A stretch of 37,669 nt of DNA from Acidimicrobiaceae bacterium (GTDB lineage: Bacteria; Actinomycetota; Acidimicrobiia; Acidimicrobiales; RAAP-2). Positions 1 through 8,118 of this stretch are shown in pieces (the first letter of the stretch is position 1; each line of letters begins with the position of its first letter). The DNA is taken from positions 74,882 to 112,550 of the forward strand of contig PKWY01000044.1 in NCBI GenBank assembly GCA_003132205.1, written 5' to 3'. The notes beneath the pieces are model-generated. The model did not search any database. It worked only from the letters and a program-made list of their open reading frames with translations, and had not been told where the DNA came from. Position numbers and translations under genes: made by a program.

Positions 1-1069
<1,069 letters not shown>

Positions 1070-1075
1070 CGCGGG

Positions 1076-1351
1076 CTAGCCGCCCGCAACTGCGGGGACC
1101 AGGGAAACCGTCTGGCCGGGATCGAGCACCGTATCGAGGCCGTCGAGGAACCGGATGTCCTCGTCGGCGACGAAGACATTCACGAATCGGCGCAGCGCCC
1201 CGCGGTCGTCGAGCACCCGAAAGGCAATGCCCGGATAGGCCTCGTCAACGGCGTTGATGGCTTCGCGCACGGTCGTCGCCTCGACGGGAACCTCCCCGGC
1301 GCCGCCTACGAGCGCGCGCAGCTGGCTGGGCAGGCGGACTATGACGCTCAT
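1076..1351 (-). CDS. MoaD/ThiS-family sulfur carrier protein
   Basis: Small ubiquitin-like sulfur carrier of 91 residues, the usual length of the MoaD/ThiS/CysO family. It has the beta-grasp pattern (VIVRLPSQLRALVGG at the start, then TVREAINAV) and ends LVPAVAGG. The terminal Gly-Gly is the residue pair adenylated and thiocarboxylated in this family. The ATG at 1351 overlaps the stop of the threonine-synthase-like gene (ATGA, 1348-1351), so the two are translationally coupled. No other molybdopterin or thiamine genes are in the window. With the SAM riboswitch upstream, a role as sulfur donor to the neighbouring PLP enzyme (as CysO-CysM or HcyS-MetY) is more likely than molybdopterin synthesis; this is inference. 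Confidence 0.9.
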   Translation of the reverse strand: MSVIVRLPSQLRALVGGAGEVPVEATTVREAINAVDEAYPGIAFRVLDDRGALRRFVNVFVADEDIRFLDGLDTVLDPGQTVSLVPAVAGG

Positions 1352-2613
1352 GACGCCGACGACACTAACTGGTGGAAGCGCAGTGCTTCTTCGGCGTCAG
1401 CGAGCGACGGCGAAATGGTCGACGAGAAGGTCGCGGTGTCCACGACGGCGTCGAGCGTCTTGAGGCCGTGGCCGGAGATGATCGCCACGATCGACTTGTC
1501 GGGGTCAATGGTGCCGCGGTTGATCATCTGGCGCAGCGAGGCAATGGTGACGCCTCCCGCGGTCTCGGCGAACACACCCTCGGTCCTGGCGAGCAGGCCA
1601 ATGCACTCGAGAATCTCGGAGTCGGGCACCGATCCGCAGTCGCCACCATTGGCGCGCAGTTCGTCAAGCACGTACGGGCCGTCCGCGGGGTTGCCAATCG
1701 CGAGCGAGCGGGCAATGGTGTTCGGACGCTGAGGGGTCACGACGTCGGCGCCCTCGGCGAAGGCCGTCGCGATCGGCGAGCAGCCCGTCGCCTGAGCCCC
1801 GAAGAGAACCGGTGCATCGCCGTCGACGAGACCCAGTTGGATGAACTCGTGAAAACCCTTGGCGACCTTGGTCAACTGGCTGCCTGACGCCACCGGCACG
1901 ACCACCTGGTCGGGCGTGCGCCATCCCAGCTGCTCGCAGATCTCGAACGCCAGGGTCTTGGAGCCTTCGGCGTAATAGGGACGCAGATTCACGTTGGCGA
2001 AGGCCCAGTCGGGGTGCTCGGCGACCAGCTCGACGCAGAGGCGGTTGACGTCGTCGTAGTTTCCCTCGACGCCGAGGACCGTTCCGCCGAAGATCGCGGT
2101 CATCGCGACCTTCGACTTCTCCAGGTCCGACGGGATGATCGCCACGCTCGGCCAACCAATGAAGGCGGCGTGCGCGGCGACCGACGTGGCAAGGTTCCCC
2201 GTCGAGGCGCACGCCGCGGTTGAGAAACCAAGCCGGCGAGCGCTCGAAAGGGCCACGGAGACCACGCGGTCCTTGAACGAACCGGTTGGGTTTCTCGTGT
2301 CGTCCTTCAGCCAGAGTTCCTTTACCCCGAGGACGTCCGCGAGGCGCGTGGCCCGACGCAGCGGCGTCCAGCCCGCCCCGAGGTCCACGGGCTCGACGCC
2401 CGGGTCCGGCAGCAGCGCGCCGTAGCGCCAGATCGAATTGGGGCCGTTCGCGATGGACTCGCGCGTGACCACGCCCTTGGCGCCCTCGAGGTCGTAGGAG
2501 ACCTCAAGGGGACCGAAGCAGTACTCGCACGAGTAGCGAGCCTCAGCAGGGTACGCGGTACCGCACTCTCGACATAGAAGACCTGTAGCGAAACTCATAA
2601 CTCCCTTTTTCAT
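1348..2613 (-). CDS. thrC: Threonine synthase-like PLP enzyme, SAM-riboswitch controlled
   Basis: Fold-type II PLP enzyme of 421 residues, most like threonine synthase (O-phosphohomoserine to threonine plus phosphate). An N-terminal zinc-ribbon-like segment has CREC (14-17) and CEYC (29-32). The PLP lysine is in GSFKDR (K114), followed by STGNLATS and a glycine-rich SGSQLTKV phosphate-binding loop. The start is uncertain. ATG 2613 lies inside the P1 helix of the upstream aptamer and lacks a Shine-Dalgarno. In-frame ATG 2598 (residue 6) has GGGAG, but only two bases away. The gene overlaps a MoaD-like carrier by four bases. Control by a SAM-I-type riboswitch is unexpected for threonine synthesis, so the true product may be a sulfur amino acid. 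Family assignment is secure; the substrate is open. Confidence 0.9.
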   Translation of the reverse strand: MKKGVMSFATGLLCRECGTAYPAEARYSCEYCFGPLEVSYDLEGAKGVVTRESIANGPNSIWRYGALLPDPGVEPVDLGAGWTPLRRATRLADVLGVKELWLKDDTRNPTGSFKDRVVSVALSSARRLGFSTAACASTGNLATSVAAHAAFIGWPSVAIIPSDLEKSKVAMTAIFGGTVLGVEGNYDDVNRLCVELVAEHPDWAFANVNLRPYYAEGSKTLAFEICEQLGWRTPDQVVVPVASGSQLTKVAKGFHEFIQLGLVDGDAPVLFGAQATGCSPIATAFAEGADVVTPQRPNTIARSLAIGNPADGPYVLDELRANGGDCGSVPDSEILECIGLLARTEGVFAETAGGVTIASLRQMINRGTIDPDKSIVAIISGHGLKTLDAVVDTATFSSTISPSLADAEEALRFHQLVSSAS

Positions 2614-2711
2614 CGTTCGGGCTTTGGCACCTGGTGTGATGAGCGGGTAGCTCGTGTATCACACTGGTTGTCGCGACTTCTGCGGGCCCGCCCCTCAGTC
2701 GCTCTTGATGA
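2610..2711 (-). promoter_or_regulatory. SAM-I-type (S-box) riboswitch aptamer without P4
   Basis: Read on the minus strand: P1 UCAUC (2711-2707) pairs with GAUGA (2614-2610). P2 GCGAC (2702-2698) pairs with GUCGC (2677-2673), with k-turn-like UGA/GAA and an inner GGG/CCC stem. The loop GCGGG can form the S-box pseudoknot with GCCCG just after GGUGCCAAA. P3 GUGUGAU (2664-2658) pairs with AUCACAC (2640-2634). Conserved S-box blocks are visible: AUCAAGAG, GAGGG...GGCCCG..GAAG, ACAACC and AGGUGCCAAA. The pseudoknot bases differ from the well-known UGG/CCA type but stay complementary. No P4 helix is visible between the pseudoknot and P1. The 3' strand of P1 contains the AUG at 2613, so ligand binding should hide the translation start. 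Confidence 0.88.
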
Positions 2712-2718
2712 CTCTTCA

Positions 2719-2747
2719 ATTCTTGCTGGTCCGCCGCCCTTTGTCAA
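2719..2747 (-). promoter_or_regulatory. Promoter of the thrC-moaD operon
   Basis: On the minus strand, a perfect -35 TTGACA (2747-2742), a 17-base spacer and a -10 AAGAAT (2724-2719, four of six consensus bases). The expected transcription start, about 2712, falls at the first base of riboswitch helix P1, so the mRNA begins with the aptamer. The promoter is divergent from gpgS. Confidence 0.75.
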
Positions 2748-2770
2748 GTGGGGATCCTCGGAGCATGCCC

Positions 2771-2776
2771 TAACCT
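2771..2776 (+). promoter_or_regulatory. Probable -10 box of a leaderless gpgS transcript
   Basis: TAACCT followed by seven bases and the ATG of gpgS at 2784. No Shine-Dalgarno precedes the ATG. This places the transcription start at or next to the A of the ATG, as in leaderless actinobacterial mRNAs. No clear -35 is seen. Confidence 0.5.
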
Positions 2777-2783
2777 CTAGCGC

Positions 2784-3560
2784 ATGACGACTTCAGACGT
2801 GCCGTGGACCCTCAACCGAGAGGATTTCGATCTTGCGAGAGTGGCAATGCTCAAGCAGTCCACTTCCATCGCGGTCGTCATCCCGGCGAAGAACGAAGCC
2901 AACACGATTGGGGCGGTCCTCGACGCCGTTCGCCACTACCCCGAGTTCGTCGACGAACTCGTGGTGATCAACGATCACTCCAATGACGACACGACGACCG
3001 TAGCCGACCACCACGGCGCCCGGGTCATCGCGCTTCTCGGGCGAAGCGGCAAGGGTGAAGCCATGCAGGCCGGCCTTGAAGGGACCACGTCGGAGATTGT
3101 CGTGTTTCTCGACGCCGACGTCCTCAACACGACCCCTGAGTTCGTGCCCCGCCTCGTTCAGCCCCTGCTTGAACGGGGAGATATCGAGCTCGTCAAGGGT
3201 TACTACGAACGCCCGCTGCACAACATGCCCACCGGCGGAGGCCGGGTGAACGAACTCGCCGCCCGACCGATACTTTCGCTGCTCTATCCGGGCCTCGGCG
3301 AGATACGTCAACCCCTCGCCGGCGAAACCGCGGGACGACGCAGCGCCTTCGAGTCCATCACGTTCGAATCCGCCTACGGCGTCGAGATCGCGCTGCTCAT
3401 CGACATTGCTCAACAGTACGGCGTGCACGGCCTAGCCCAAGTCGATCTTGGCGTTCGCCGTCATCGCAACCGGCCCTTGGAGGAACTGCGCCCAATGGCG
3501 GTCGACGTCCTACGAGCAGCGCTCGGCCGCTTTCGAGTCGCGCTGCCTCCGCAGATCTGA
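2784..3560 (+). CDS. gpgS: Glucosyl-3-phosphoglycerate synthase
   Basis: Family 81 retaining glycosyltransferase, GT-A fold, transferring glucose from an NDP-glucose to 3-phosphoglycerate: the first step to glucosylglycerate and, in mycobacteria, methylglucose lipopolysaccharide. Visible motifs are VVIPAKNEAN (31-40), the loop GRSGKGEA (86-93), the metal-binding DAD (110-112), GGGRVNELAARP (151-162), RQPLAGETAGRR (175-186) and AQVDLGVRRHR (218-228), all typical of GpgS. At 258 residues it is shorter than mycobacterial GpgS, mainly at the N-terminus. The partner phosphatase gpgP is not in the window. It is transcribed divergently from thrC and is convergent with the next gene without a single spacer base. 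Confidence 0.92.
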   Translation: MTTSDVPWTLNREDFDLARVAMLKQSTSIAVVIPAKNEANTIGAVLDAVRHYPEFVDELVVINDHSNDDTTTVADHHGARVIALLGRSGKGEAMQAGLEGTTSEIVVFLDADVLNTTPEFVPRLVQPLLERGDIELVKGYYERPLHNMPTGGGRVNELAARPILSLLYPGLGEIRQPLAGETAGRRSAFESITFESAYGVEIALLIDIAQQYGVHGLAQVDLGVRRHRNRPLEELRPMAVDVLRAALGRFRVALPPQI

Positions 3561-4073
3561 CTAACCCTTGATTGCTACGTCGGGTCCCAGGATGATGATG
3601 ACGTCGTCACCCGATGCGCCCTTTACCGGGCTGAGGCCATTGAGCGGTTGAATCGCCGAGGCGCCCACCTTGATCTCGTTGGCGAGTTGTTTCGCCGCCC
3701 ACTCGTACCCGGGGTTGTAGTAGATGATCGTCTTGGAGACTGTTGACCCGTTCACTTCTGGAAGCGTGTCCCAGCCGAACGTCATCAACTGCTGGGTGTA
3801 CGTGCGTGCGAGTCCGGTCGTGTGGGTGCCGTTCGCCACTTGAACGCGAACCTTTGACTTCGGCACCACCGTCGATGTCGTCGACGATGAGTTCGTCGTC
3901 GATTGGGCAGTCGTCGTTGTCGTGGGGCCCGGGCTCGAGGCATTGGTTGATCTCAGAGTGACGAAAGTTGCCCCCACAAAAAGGACCAGGATTATAAGGA
4001 CCACAAGCAGAGACGGCTGGTAGTGCGATCCGTCGTCGTGCGATCCGTGTCGGGGGTGTGAGGTTTCACTCAT
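3561..4073 (-). CDS. Membrane-anchored LytR_C domain protein
   Basis: 170-residue protein with a short cytoplasmic His-rich head, one membrane helix (about 21-42, LLVVLIILVLFVGATFV), a Thr/Ser-rich linker (about 49-70) and a C-terminal LytR_C domain (from KVRVQVANG to IILGPD). LytR_C is found at the end of LytR-CpsA-Psr cell-wall ligases and alone in small actinobacterial proteins; its exact role is not established. The start is taken at ATG 4073, preceded by GGTGA; an upstream in-frame start at 4100 would add nine residues. Its stop codon abuts the gpgS stop. A tRNA lies upstream on the other strand. Confidence 0.82.
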   Translation of the reverse strand: MSETSHPRHGSHDDGSHYQPSLLVVLIILVLFVGATFVTLRSTNASSPGPTTTTTAQSTTNSSSTTSTVVPKSKVRVQVANGTHTTGLARTYTQQLMTFGWDTLPEVNGSTVSKTIIYYNPGYEWAAKQLANEIKVGASAIQPLNGLSPVKGASGDDVIIILGPDVAIKG

Positions 4074-4125
4074 TTCACCAACTCTAGAGCGATGCGTCAA
4101 CTTTCACTAACCTAGATACTTCCGA

Positions 4126-4199
4126 GCCGGTGTGGCGCAGTCTGGCAGCGCAGGCGATTTGTAATCGTCAGGTCGGGGGTTCGAATCCCTCCACCGGCA
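4126..4199 (+). tRNA. tRNA-Thr (anticodon UGU)
   Basis: Cloverleaf: acceptor GCCGGTG/CACCGGC with discriminator A at 4199, D-arm GGCGCAGTCTGGCAGCGC, anticodon stem GGCGA/TCGTC with loop TTTGTAA (anticodon TGT), and T-arm GGGGG-TTCGAAT-CCCTC. The 3' CCA is not exactly encoded (ACCCA follows). It reads Thr ACA codons. Confidence 0.96.
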
Positions 4200-4338
4200 C
4201 CCAGAGGCAAATTTCCTCCCCGCCCATTGAAATTCGTCCCCTCAAGTGCATTCCCACCCACAAAAGTCGTTGGCGGGGCTTGCACGGAGGTCAAGGCGAG
4301 AGTTTCAGAACCCGTTGAGCGAGCGGAGCCCGCCGTTT

Positions 4339-5979
4339 CTACTTGACGAAGATTTCAACGCGGCGAAACATGGCGATTGTTGAGCCCTTGATGGCGCCTT
4401 CCCCCGCTGACCTCATGGTCACGCTCTTCGCGTGGATTGCGGCAAGTTGTTCGCGCAAGTAGAAGGCGACCGAAATCGCCCGCTTGGCACTGATCGTCAT
4501 GTTGAGGGTCGGTGAACCGCTCCCGGTCGCGTAGCCGTAGAGGGACGCGGAATCGTATCTCTTCGACTTCATGGCCAACGCGATTCTTCGAATCTGGATC
4601 TTCAGAGCACCATTAAGCGCGGTAGAGCCATTGGCAAACGGTCCGATTGCACCGATGAGAAGAGACTGACCCTTGCCTAGTTTGTTCGCCGACCACTGGG
4701 CGTAAAGAGTCATCGTGCTGCTCAAAGTGAACTTCGCCCCGTTCGAGAATGAAGTCCCGCTCGCGTCCGTAGACGTATTCCACCCAGCGAAGGAATAGCC
4801 GGGGTAGGTGAACTTGCTGGCGATTGGAAGAGTCACCGTAATCCCCTCCAATCCAGTAACCGCTGCAATTGAACCAGCACCGTGATTGGAGGAAAACCGC
4901 AATGTCACCGTTGGATTGGCGGTCCACTGCGCATAGATGACGACGGACGAGGTTGGGACGAATGAAGCGCCGGCCAAACCCAAAAAGGTTCCACCGCTCG
5001 GCGCGCTGTACCAACCGCTGAACGTGTAGCCAGGCCTGGTGATTCCTTCAATCGAGGGCAGCAAGACAGACGATCCTGACGAAAGTGAAATTGGACTGAG
5101 GGAACCTGCTCCGCTGCCGCCGTTCAGCGTAATGACGATGGTGGAAGTTGAGGGCGGAGGAGTTGCGCCATTCGCCGTCCACTGGGCGTAGAGAGTCGGC
5201 GCGCTGTTCAGCACGAAGCTCGCTCCTGCACTGTACGAAGTACCTCCACCGTTAGCTGACGTGTTCCAACTGTTGAAAGTGTTATTGGCATAAGTCAGCG
5301 ATCCAGCGCCAGGCAAGGTGATCGACGAGCCAGCTGAGCCCGAAATTGGAGAAGTCATGCCAGATCCACCGTTAGGAGAGAACGTCAACAACCCGGCGCT
5401 TACTGTCCATTGTGCATAAAGGATGACGTAGATGACGAATGAATAGGTCGCACCATCTGTGTAGGACGTTCCGCCACCGCCAGCCGACGTATTCCATCCG
5501 GTAAACGTGTGGTTTGGGTTTGAGAAGGAAGGAGTCAATCCGGCGAAGGCGGTTAAGGACATCGACGTATTCCCTGTCTGCTCCGCTGCGACGCTATCGG
5601 TCGGGCTGTCATTCTCAGCAAATGTCACCGCCCTGAATGGAGCCGTCCACTGAGCGTAGAGACTGATGTCACTTGCGAATGAATAGGTCGCACCATCTGT
5701 GTAGGACGTTCCGCCACCGCCAGCCGACGTATTCCAGCCCGCGAAGGTGAATCCCAGATCAGAAAATGAAGGGCTCAGGCTTGCGAATTGCGTCAATGAC
5801 GCGGAAACCAGCGAGGTCTGTGAGGTAACAACTGGATCAGACCCACTGTCATTTTCATAAAACGTCACCGCGTGGTCAACATTTGCGAAAGCAAAGGTCG
5901 GTAGCGCCATTCCAACAATGAATGAGACCAAGAGTGCGGCCGTGAAACGGCGCGCGGCAGTTCGTAACCAATGACGCAT
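4339..5979 (-). CDS. Secreted protein with five InlB-type repeats and OmpA-like C-terminus
   Basis: 546 residues from ATG 5979; a TTG one codon upstream is less likely. A signal peptide (about 1-32, ending ALPTFAFA) precedes five repeats of about 75-80 residues. Each has the Listeria/Bacteroides-repeat (InlB B-repeat) pattern GW.....GG...........YAQW, with YAQW seen five times. The last about 110 residues resemble an OmpA-like peptidoglycan-binding domain (LYGYATGSG, ISAKRAISVAFYLREQL, RRVEIFVK), though the usual domain signature is weak. It is probably exported and cell-wall associated. Repeats 1 and 2 carry a 61-base identical stretch, a sign of recent duplication. G+C is lower than in neighbours (53% in 5341-5400), so this may be an acquired gene. 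It stands alone, with no operon partner. Function unknown; adhesion or surface display is a guess. Confidence 0.85.
   Translation of the reverse strand: MRHWLRTAARRFTAALLVSFIVGMALPTFAFANVDHAVTFYENDSGSDPVVTSQTSLVSASLTQFASLSPSFSDLGFTFAGWNTSAGGGGTSYTDGATYSFASDISLYAQWTAPFRAVTFAENDSPTDSVAAEQTGNTSMSLTAFAGLTPSFSNPNHTFTGWNTSAGGGGTSYTDGATYSFVIYVILYAQWTVSAGLLTFSPNGGSGMTSPISGSAGSSITLPGAGSLTYANNTFNSWNTSANGGGTSYSAGASFVLNSAPTLYAQWTANGATPPPSTSTIVITLNGGSGAGSLSPISLSSGSSVLLPSIEGITRPGYTFSGWYSAPSGGTFLGLAGASFVPTSSVVIYAQWTANPTVTLRFSSNHGAGSIAAVTGLEGITVTLPIASKFTYPGYSFAGWNTSTDASGTSFSNGAKFTLSSTMTLYAQWSANKLGKGQSLLIGAIGPFANGSTALNGALKIQIRRIALAMKSKRYDSASLYGYATGSGSPTLNMTISAKRAISVAFYLREQLAAIHAKSVTMRSAGEGAIKGSTIAMFRRVEIFVK
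5436..5496 (-). repeat. 61-base direct repeat, copy in second InlB-type repeat
   Basis: Identical to 5676-5736. The copies are exactly 240 bases (80 codons) apart and in frame, encoding the Gly-rich NTSAGGGGTSYTDG block. This points to duplication of one whole repeat unit. Confidence 0.95.
5676..5736 (-). repeat. 61-base direct repeat, copy in first InlB-type repeat
   Basis: Second copy of the element at 5436-5496. The two are identical over 61 bases and diverge outside, consistent with recent duplication or gene conversion between neighbouring protein repeats. Confidence 0.95.
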
Positions 5980-6135
5980 CAACGTTCCTATTCGTAGAGG
6001 AATGTGCGTCTGGGCAAACAGCCGTACTTACAACATCTCCAAGACCGCGTTTAGCTTTCGTGCCACGGGGCGAGAGACGATTCGTTATCAACGCGAATCA
6101 TAACCACATCGGTCGCGAGAACACGACCAACGAAA

Positions 6136-7005
6136 CTATTTGTCGGCGTGCAAACTACGTTGACGAGCCACCTCGAACGCGGCGATTGAAACCGCCACAC
6201 CGGCGTTCAGCGAGCTGATCTTCCCCAGTTGTGGAATTGAAACAACAGCGGTGCAACGCTTGCGCGTCAACGCTGCGAGACCCTTTTCCTCTCCCCCAAC
6301 GATGAGGGCGACGGGAACTGAACCGAGATCGAGGTCGTAGAGAGAGTCCTTGGATTCTCCCGCGAGACCCACGGTCAAGACACCCGCCTTGTTCAATTGA
6401 TCAATCGCGGCGGGAATTCCCCCGACGTCACAGAACGTCAAGTACTCAATGGCCCCTGCGGCAGTCTTGGTGACCGTCGGTGAGATGCGGGCCGACCGGT
6501 GGCGCGGAACCACGACTCCGGTCACGCCGGCCCCGTCGGCGCTGCGCAGCATGGCTCCGAGGTTGCGAGGGTCGGTCACGCCGTCGCATACGAGCAGGAA
6601 AGGGTGCTTCTTCTGGAGCAGCGACTCGAGGCTCACGGTCTCCAGCCGTGCGGCGATCGCCATGACTCCCTGGTGGCCCTCGGTGCGGGCTTCGCGGTCC
6701 AGGCGTGCCATCGAGATGACCTGAACGGGCACGCGCTGGCGCTGGGCCTCAAGTTCGATCGCGTCCAGGATGTCCGACGGATCCTGGGCTTCGGCGACGT
6801 AGATCTTCTGGATCTGGCGCCGTCGGGCCTTCAGCAGTTCCAGGACAGCGTGTCGCCCTTCGACCTGCTCGCCGCCCAACCCTTCCTTCTCGCGGCTGGG
6901 GGCGCGTCGCGGTCCGCCGACCTGGCCGCCGGTCATTGGGCGGCCACCCTGACGCGATGGACGTCCCTTAGGTGCTCCTCGGCGGGGTGCGGGGCGCGGA
7001 CTCAT
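6136..7005 (-). CDS. rlmB: 23S rRNA (guanosine-2'-O)-methyltransferase RlmB
   Basis: SpoU-family, trefoil-knot 2'-O-methyltransferase using SAM; RlmB methylates G2251 of 23S rRNA. The 289 residues comprise a basic Pro/Arg/Gly-rich N-terminus (1-40), a substrate-binding domain (EGRHAVLELL, 49-58) and the catalytic domain with motif 1 (NLGAMLRSAD, 148-157), motif 2 (ALIVGGEEKGL, 233-243) and motif 3 (IPQLGKISSLNAGVAVSI, 257-274). The start is ATG 7005, preceded by GGAGA and overlapping the ispF stop by ATGA; a longer in-frame reading to 7134 runs inside ispF and is rejected. It is the last gene of carD-ispD-ispF-rlmB. Mycobacteria have cysS between ispF and rlmB; here it is missing. Confidence 0.95.
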   Translation of the reverse strand: MSPRPAPRRGAPKGRPSRQGGRPMTGGQVGGPRRAPSREKEGLGGEQVEGRHAVLELLKARRRQIQKIYVAEAQDPSDILDAIELEAQRQRVPVQVISMARLDREARTEGHQGVMAIAARLETVSLESLLQKKHPFLLVCDGVTDPRNLGAMLRSADGAGVTGVVVPRHRSARISPTVTKTAAGAIEYLTFCDVGGIPAAIDQLNKAGVLTVGLAGESKDSLYDLDLGSVPVALIVGGEEKGLAALTRKRCTAVVSIPQLGKISSLNAGVAVSIAAFEVARQRSLHADK

Positions 7006-7475
7006 GAATTCTCCTCTAGCAATACAACGGCGGTTGCGGCGATTCCCTCGACGTGGCCAAGCGACCCGAGGCCCTCGGCGGTGGTCGCCTTCACCGATAC
7101 CACGGTGCCGACAACCGACGAGAGCTCGCTGCACATGGCCGGCATGAAGTCGGCCAGCCTCGGCCGTTCGGCAATGATCGTGATGTCGGCCGATAGCACC
7201 CGATAACCGGCGGCCCTGACGAGTTCGAGGGTCGCCTCGAGCAGTCTTCTTGATGGAGCGTCGGCGAACTCGGGGTCAGTGTCGGGGAAATGACGACCGA
7301 TATCGCCGAGGTTGGCGGCGCCTAGCAAGGCATCACAGAGCGCGTGGGTCGCCGCGTCCGCGTCGGAGTGGCCAACGAGGCCGCGCGCTTCGGGAATCAG
7401 CACCATGCCCAGCCAGAGCTCACGCGTGACCTCGTGGCTGACCCGATGAACATCGATACCGTGCCCGATTCTCAC
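7002..7475 (-). CDS. ispF: 2-C-methyl-D-erythritol 2,4-cyclodiphosphate synthase
   Basis: Fifth step of the non-mevalonate isoprenoid pathway, cyclising CDP-ME 2-phosphate to MEcPP with release of CMP. 157 residues, the standard length. Metal ligands are visible as D8 and H10 in GHGIDVHR and H44 in GHSDADAATH; DIGRHFPDTDPEF and the C-terminal block TTAEGLGSLGHVEGIAATA are typical. The start is GTG 7475, overlapping the ispD stop by GTGA; the end overlaps the rlmB start by ATGA, so three genes are translationally coupled. The product feeds the polyprenyl synthase encoded at 12658. Confidence 0.97.
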   Translation of the reverse strand: MRIGHGIDVHRVSHEVTRELWLGMVLIPEARGLVGHSDADAATHALCDALLGAANLGDIGRHFPDTDPEFADAPSRRLLEATLELVRAAGYRVLSADITIIAERPRLADFMPAMCSELSSVVGTVVSVKATTAEGLGSLGHVEGIAATAVVLLEENS

Positions 7476-8116
7476 TGACCGCTCCTCGCGAATGAAGTGA
7501 CCTTCTTCAGATCACCGGGTTGGGTGATCTTGATGTTGTCGATCTCACCGGCGACGACTACGACCCGTCCACCCAGTGCCTCGACCAGGGCGGCGTCATC
7601 GGTCGCGTCATCGGAGTTGGCGTGGGCGCTCTCCAAGATGTCGCGGCGAAACGCCTGGGGCGTCTGCACAGTCACCAGATCACCCCGCGGGACGGTCTCG
7701 ACGACGACGGTGGCTTCGTCATCCTTGCGGACACGCTTCACCGTGTCGGTGACGGCCAATCCAGGAATTGCGGCGTCCGCACCGGCGCTCACGGCGTTGA
7801 CGACGGCGTGGAAGAGGGCGGAGGTCGCCAAGGGGCGGGCCGCGTCATGGACGACCACGATGTCCGCGTCCGCGCATGCAAGAAGTCCTGCGCGGACGGA
7901 CTCTGCGCGGCTCGTACCACCGGTGACCACGACGTCCGCGCCTTCGCCGCCCCCGTCATACGACTCGGGAACAACGAGGACGACTCGCGACGCGACGCAG
8001 CGCGCCGTTCGCACGCTGCGTTCGGCGACCGTTTCGTCACCGAAGCCGGCGAACTGCTTTGGTCCGCCGAAACGAACCCCCTGGCCGCCGGCCACGACAA
8101 CGGCGGCCACGGACAT
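7472..8116 (-). CDS. ispD: 2-C-methyl-D-erythritol 4-phosphate cytidylyltransferase
   Basis: Third step of the non-mevalonate isoprenoid pathway: CTP plus MEP gives CDP-ME. 214 residues with the nucleotide-binding signature VVAGGQGVRFGGPKQ near the N-terminus, the VVVHDAARPL block and TPQAFRR. The ATG at 8116 is two bases after the carD stop. Order carD-ispD-ispF is conserved in Actinobacteria. Confidence 0.96.
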   Translation of the reverse strand: MSVAAVVVAGGQGVRFGGPKQFAGFGDETVAERSVRTARCVASRVVLVVPESYDGGGEGADVVVTGGTSRAESVRAGLLACADADIVVVHDAARPLATSALFHAVVNAVSAGADAAIPGLAVTDTVKRVRKDDEATVVVETVPRGDLVTVQTPQAFRRDILESAHANSDDATDDAALVEALGGRVVVVAGEIDNIKITQPGDLKKVTSFARSGQ

Positions 8117-8118
8117 GA

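Noticed and set aside
2634..2664. Inverted repeat GTGTGAT-N17-ATCACAC as an operator or terminator
   Set aside because: Fully explained as helix P3 of the SAM-type aptamer; no U-run follows.
4112..4294. Small frame containing GIRTPDLTITNRL
   Set aside because: It is a translation of the antisense of tRNA-Thr(UGU); this peptide pattern is a known annotation artefact.
4339..5979. Repeats as a CRISPR array
   Set aside because: Repeats are 240 bases apart, in frame, and encode InlB-type protein repeats; no short regularly spaced units or cas genes.
6079..6099. GATTCG/CGAATC inverted repeat after rlmB as a terminator
   Set aside because: Only six pairs, a nine-base loop and no U-run; chance is likely.
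7006..7134. N-terminal extension of rlmB
   Set aside because: Lies inside ispF, is Arg-rich nonsense, and ATG 7005 has a good Shine-Dalgarno and an ATGA overlap.
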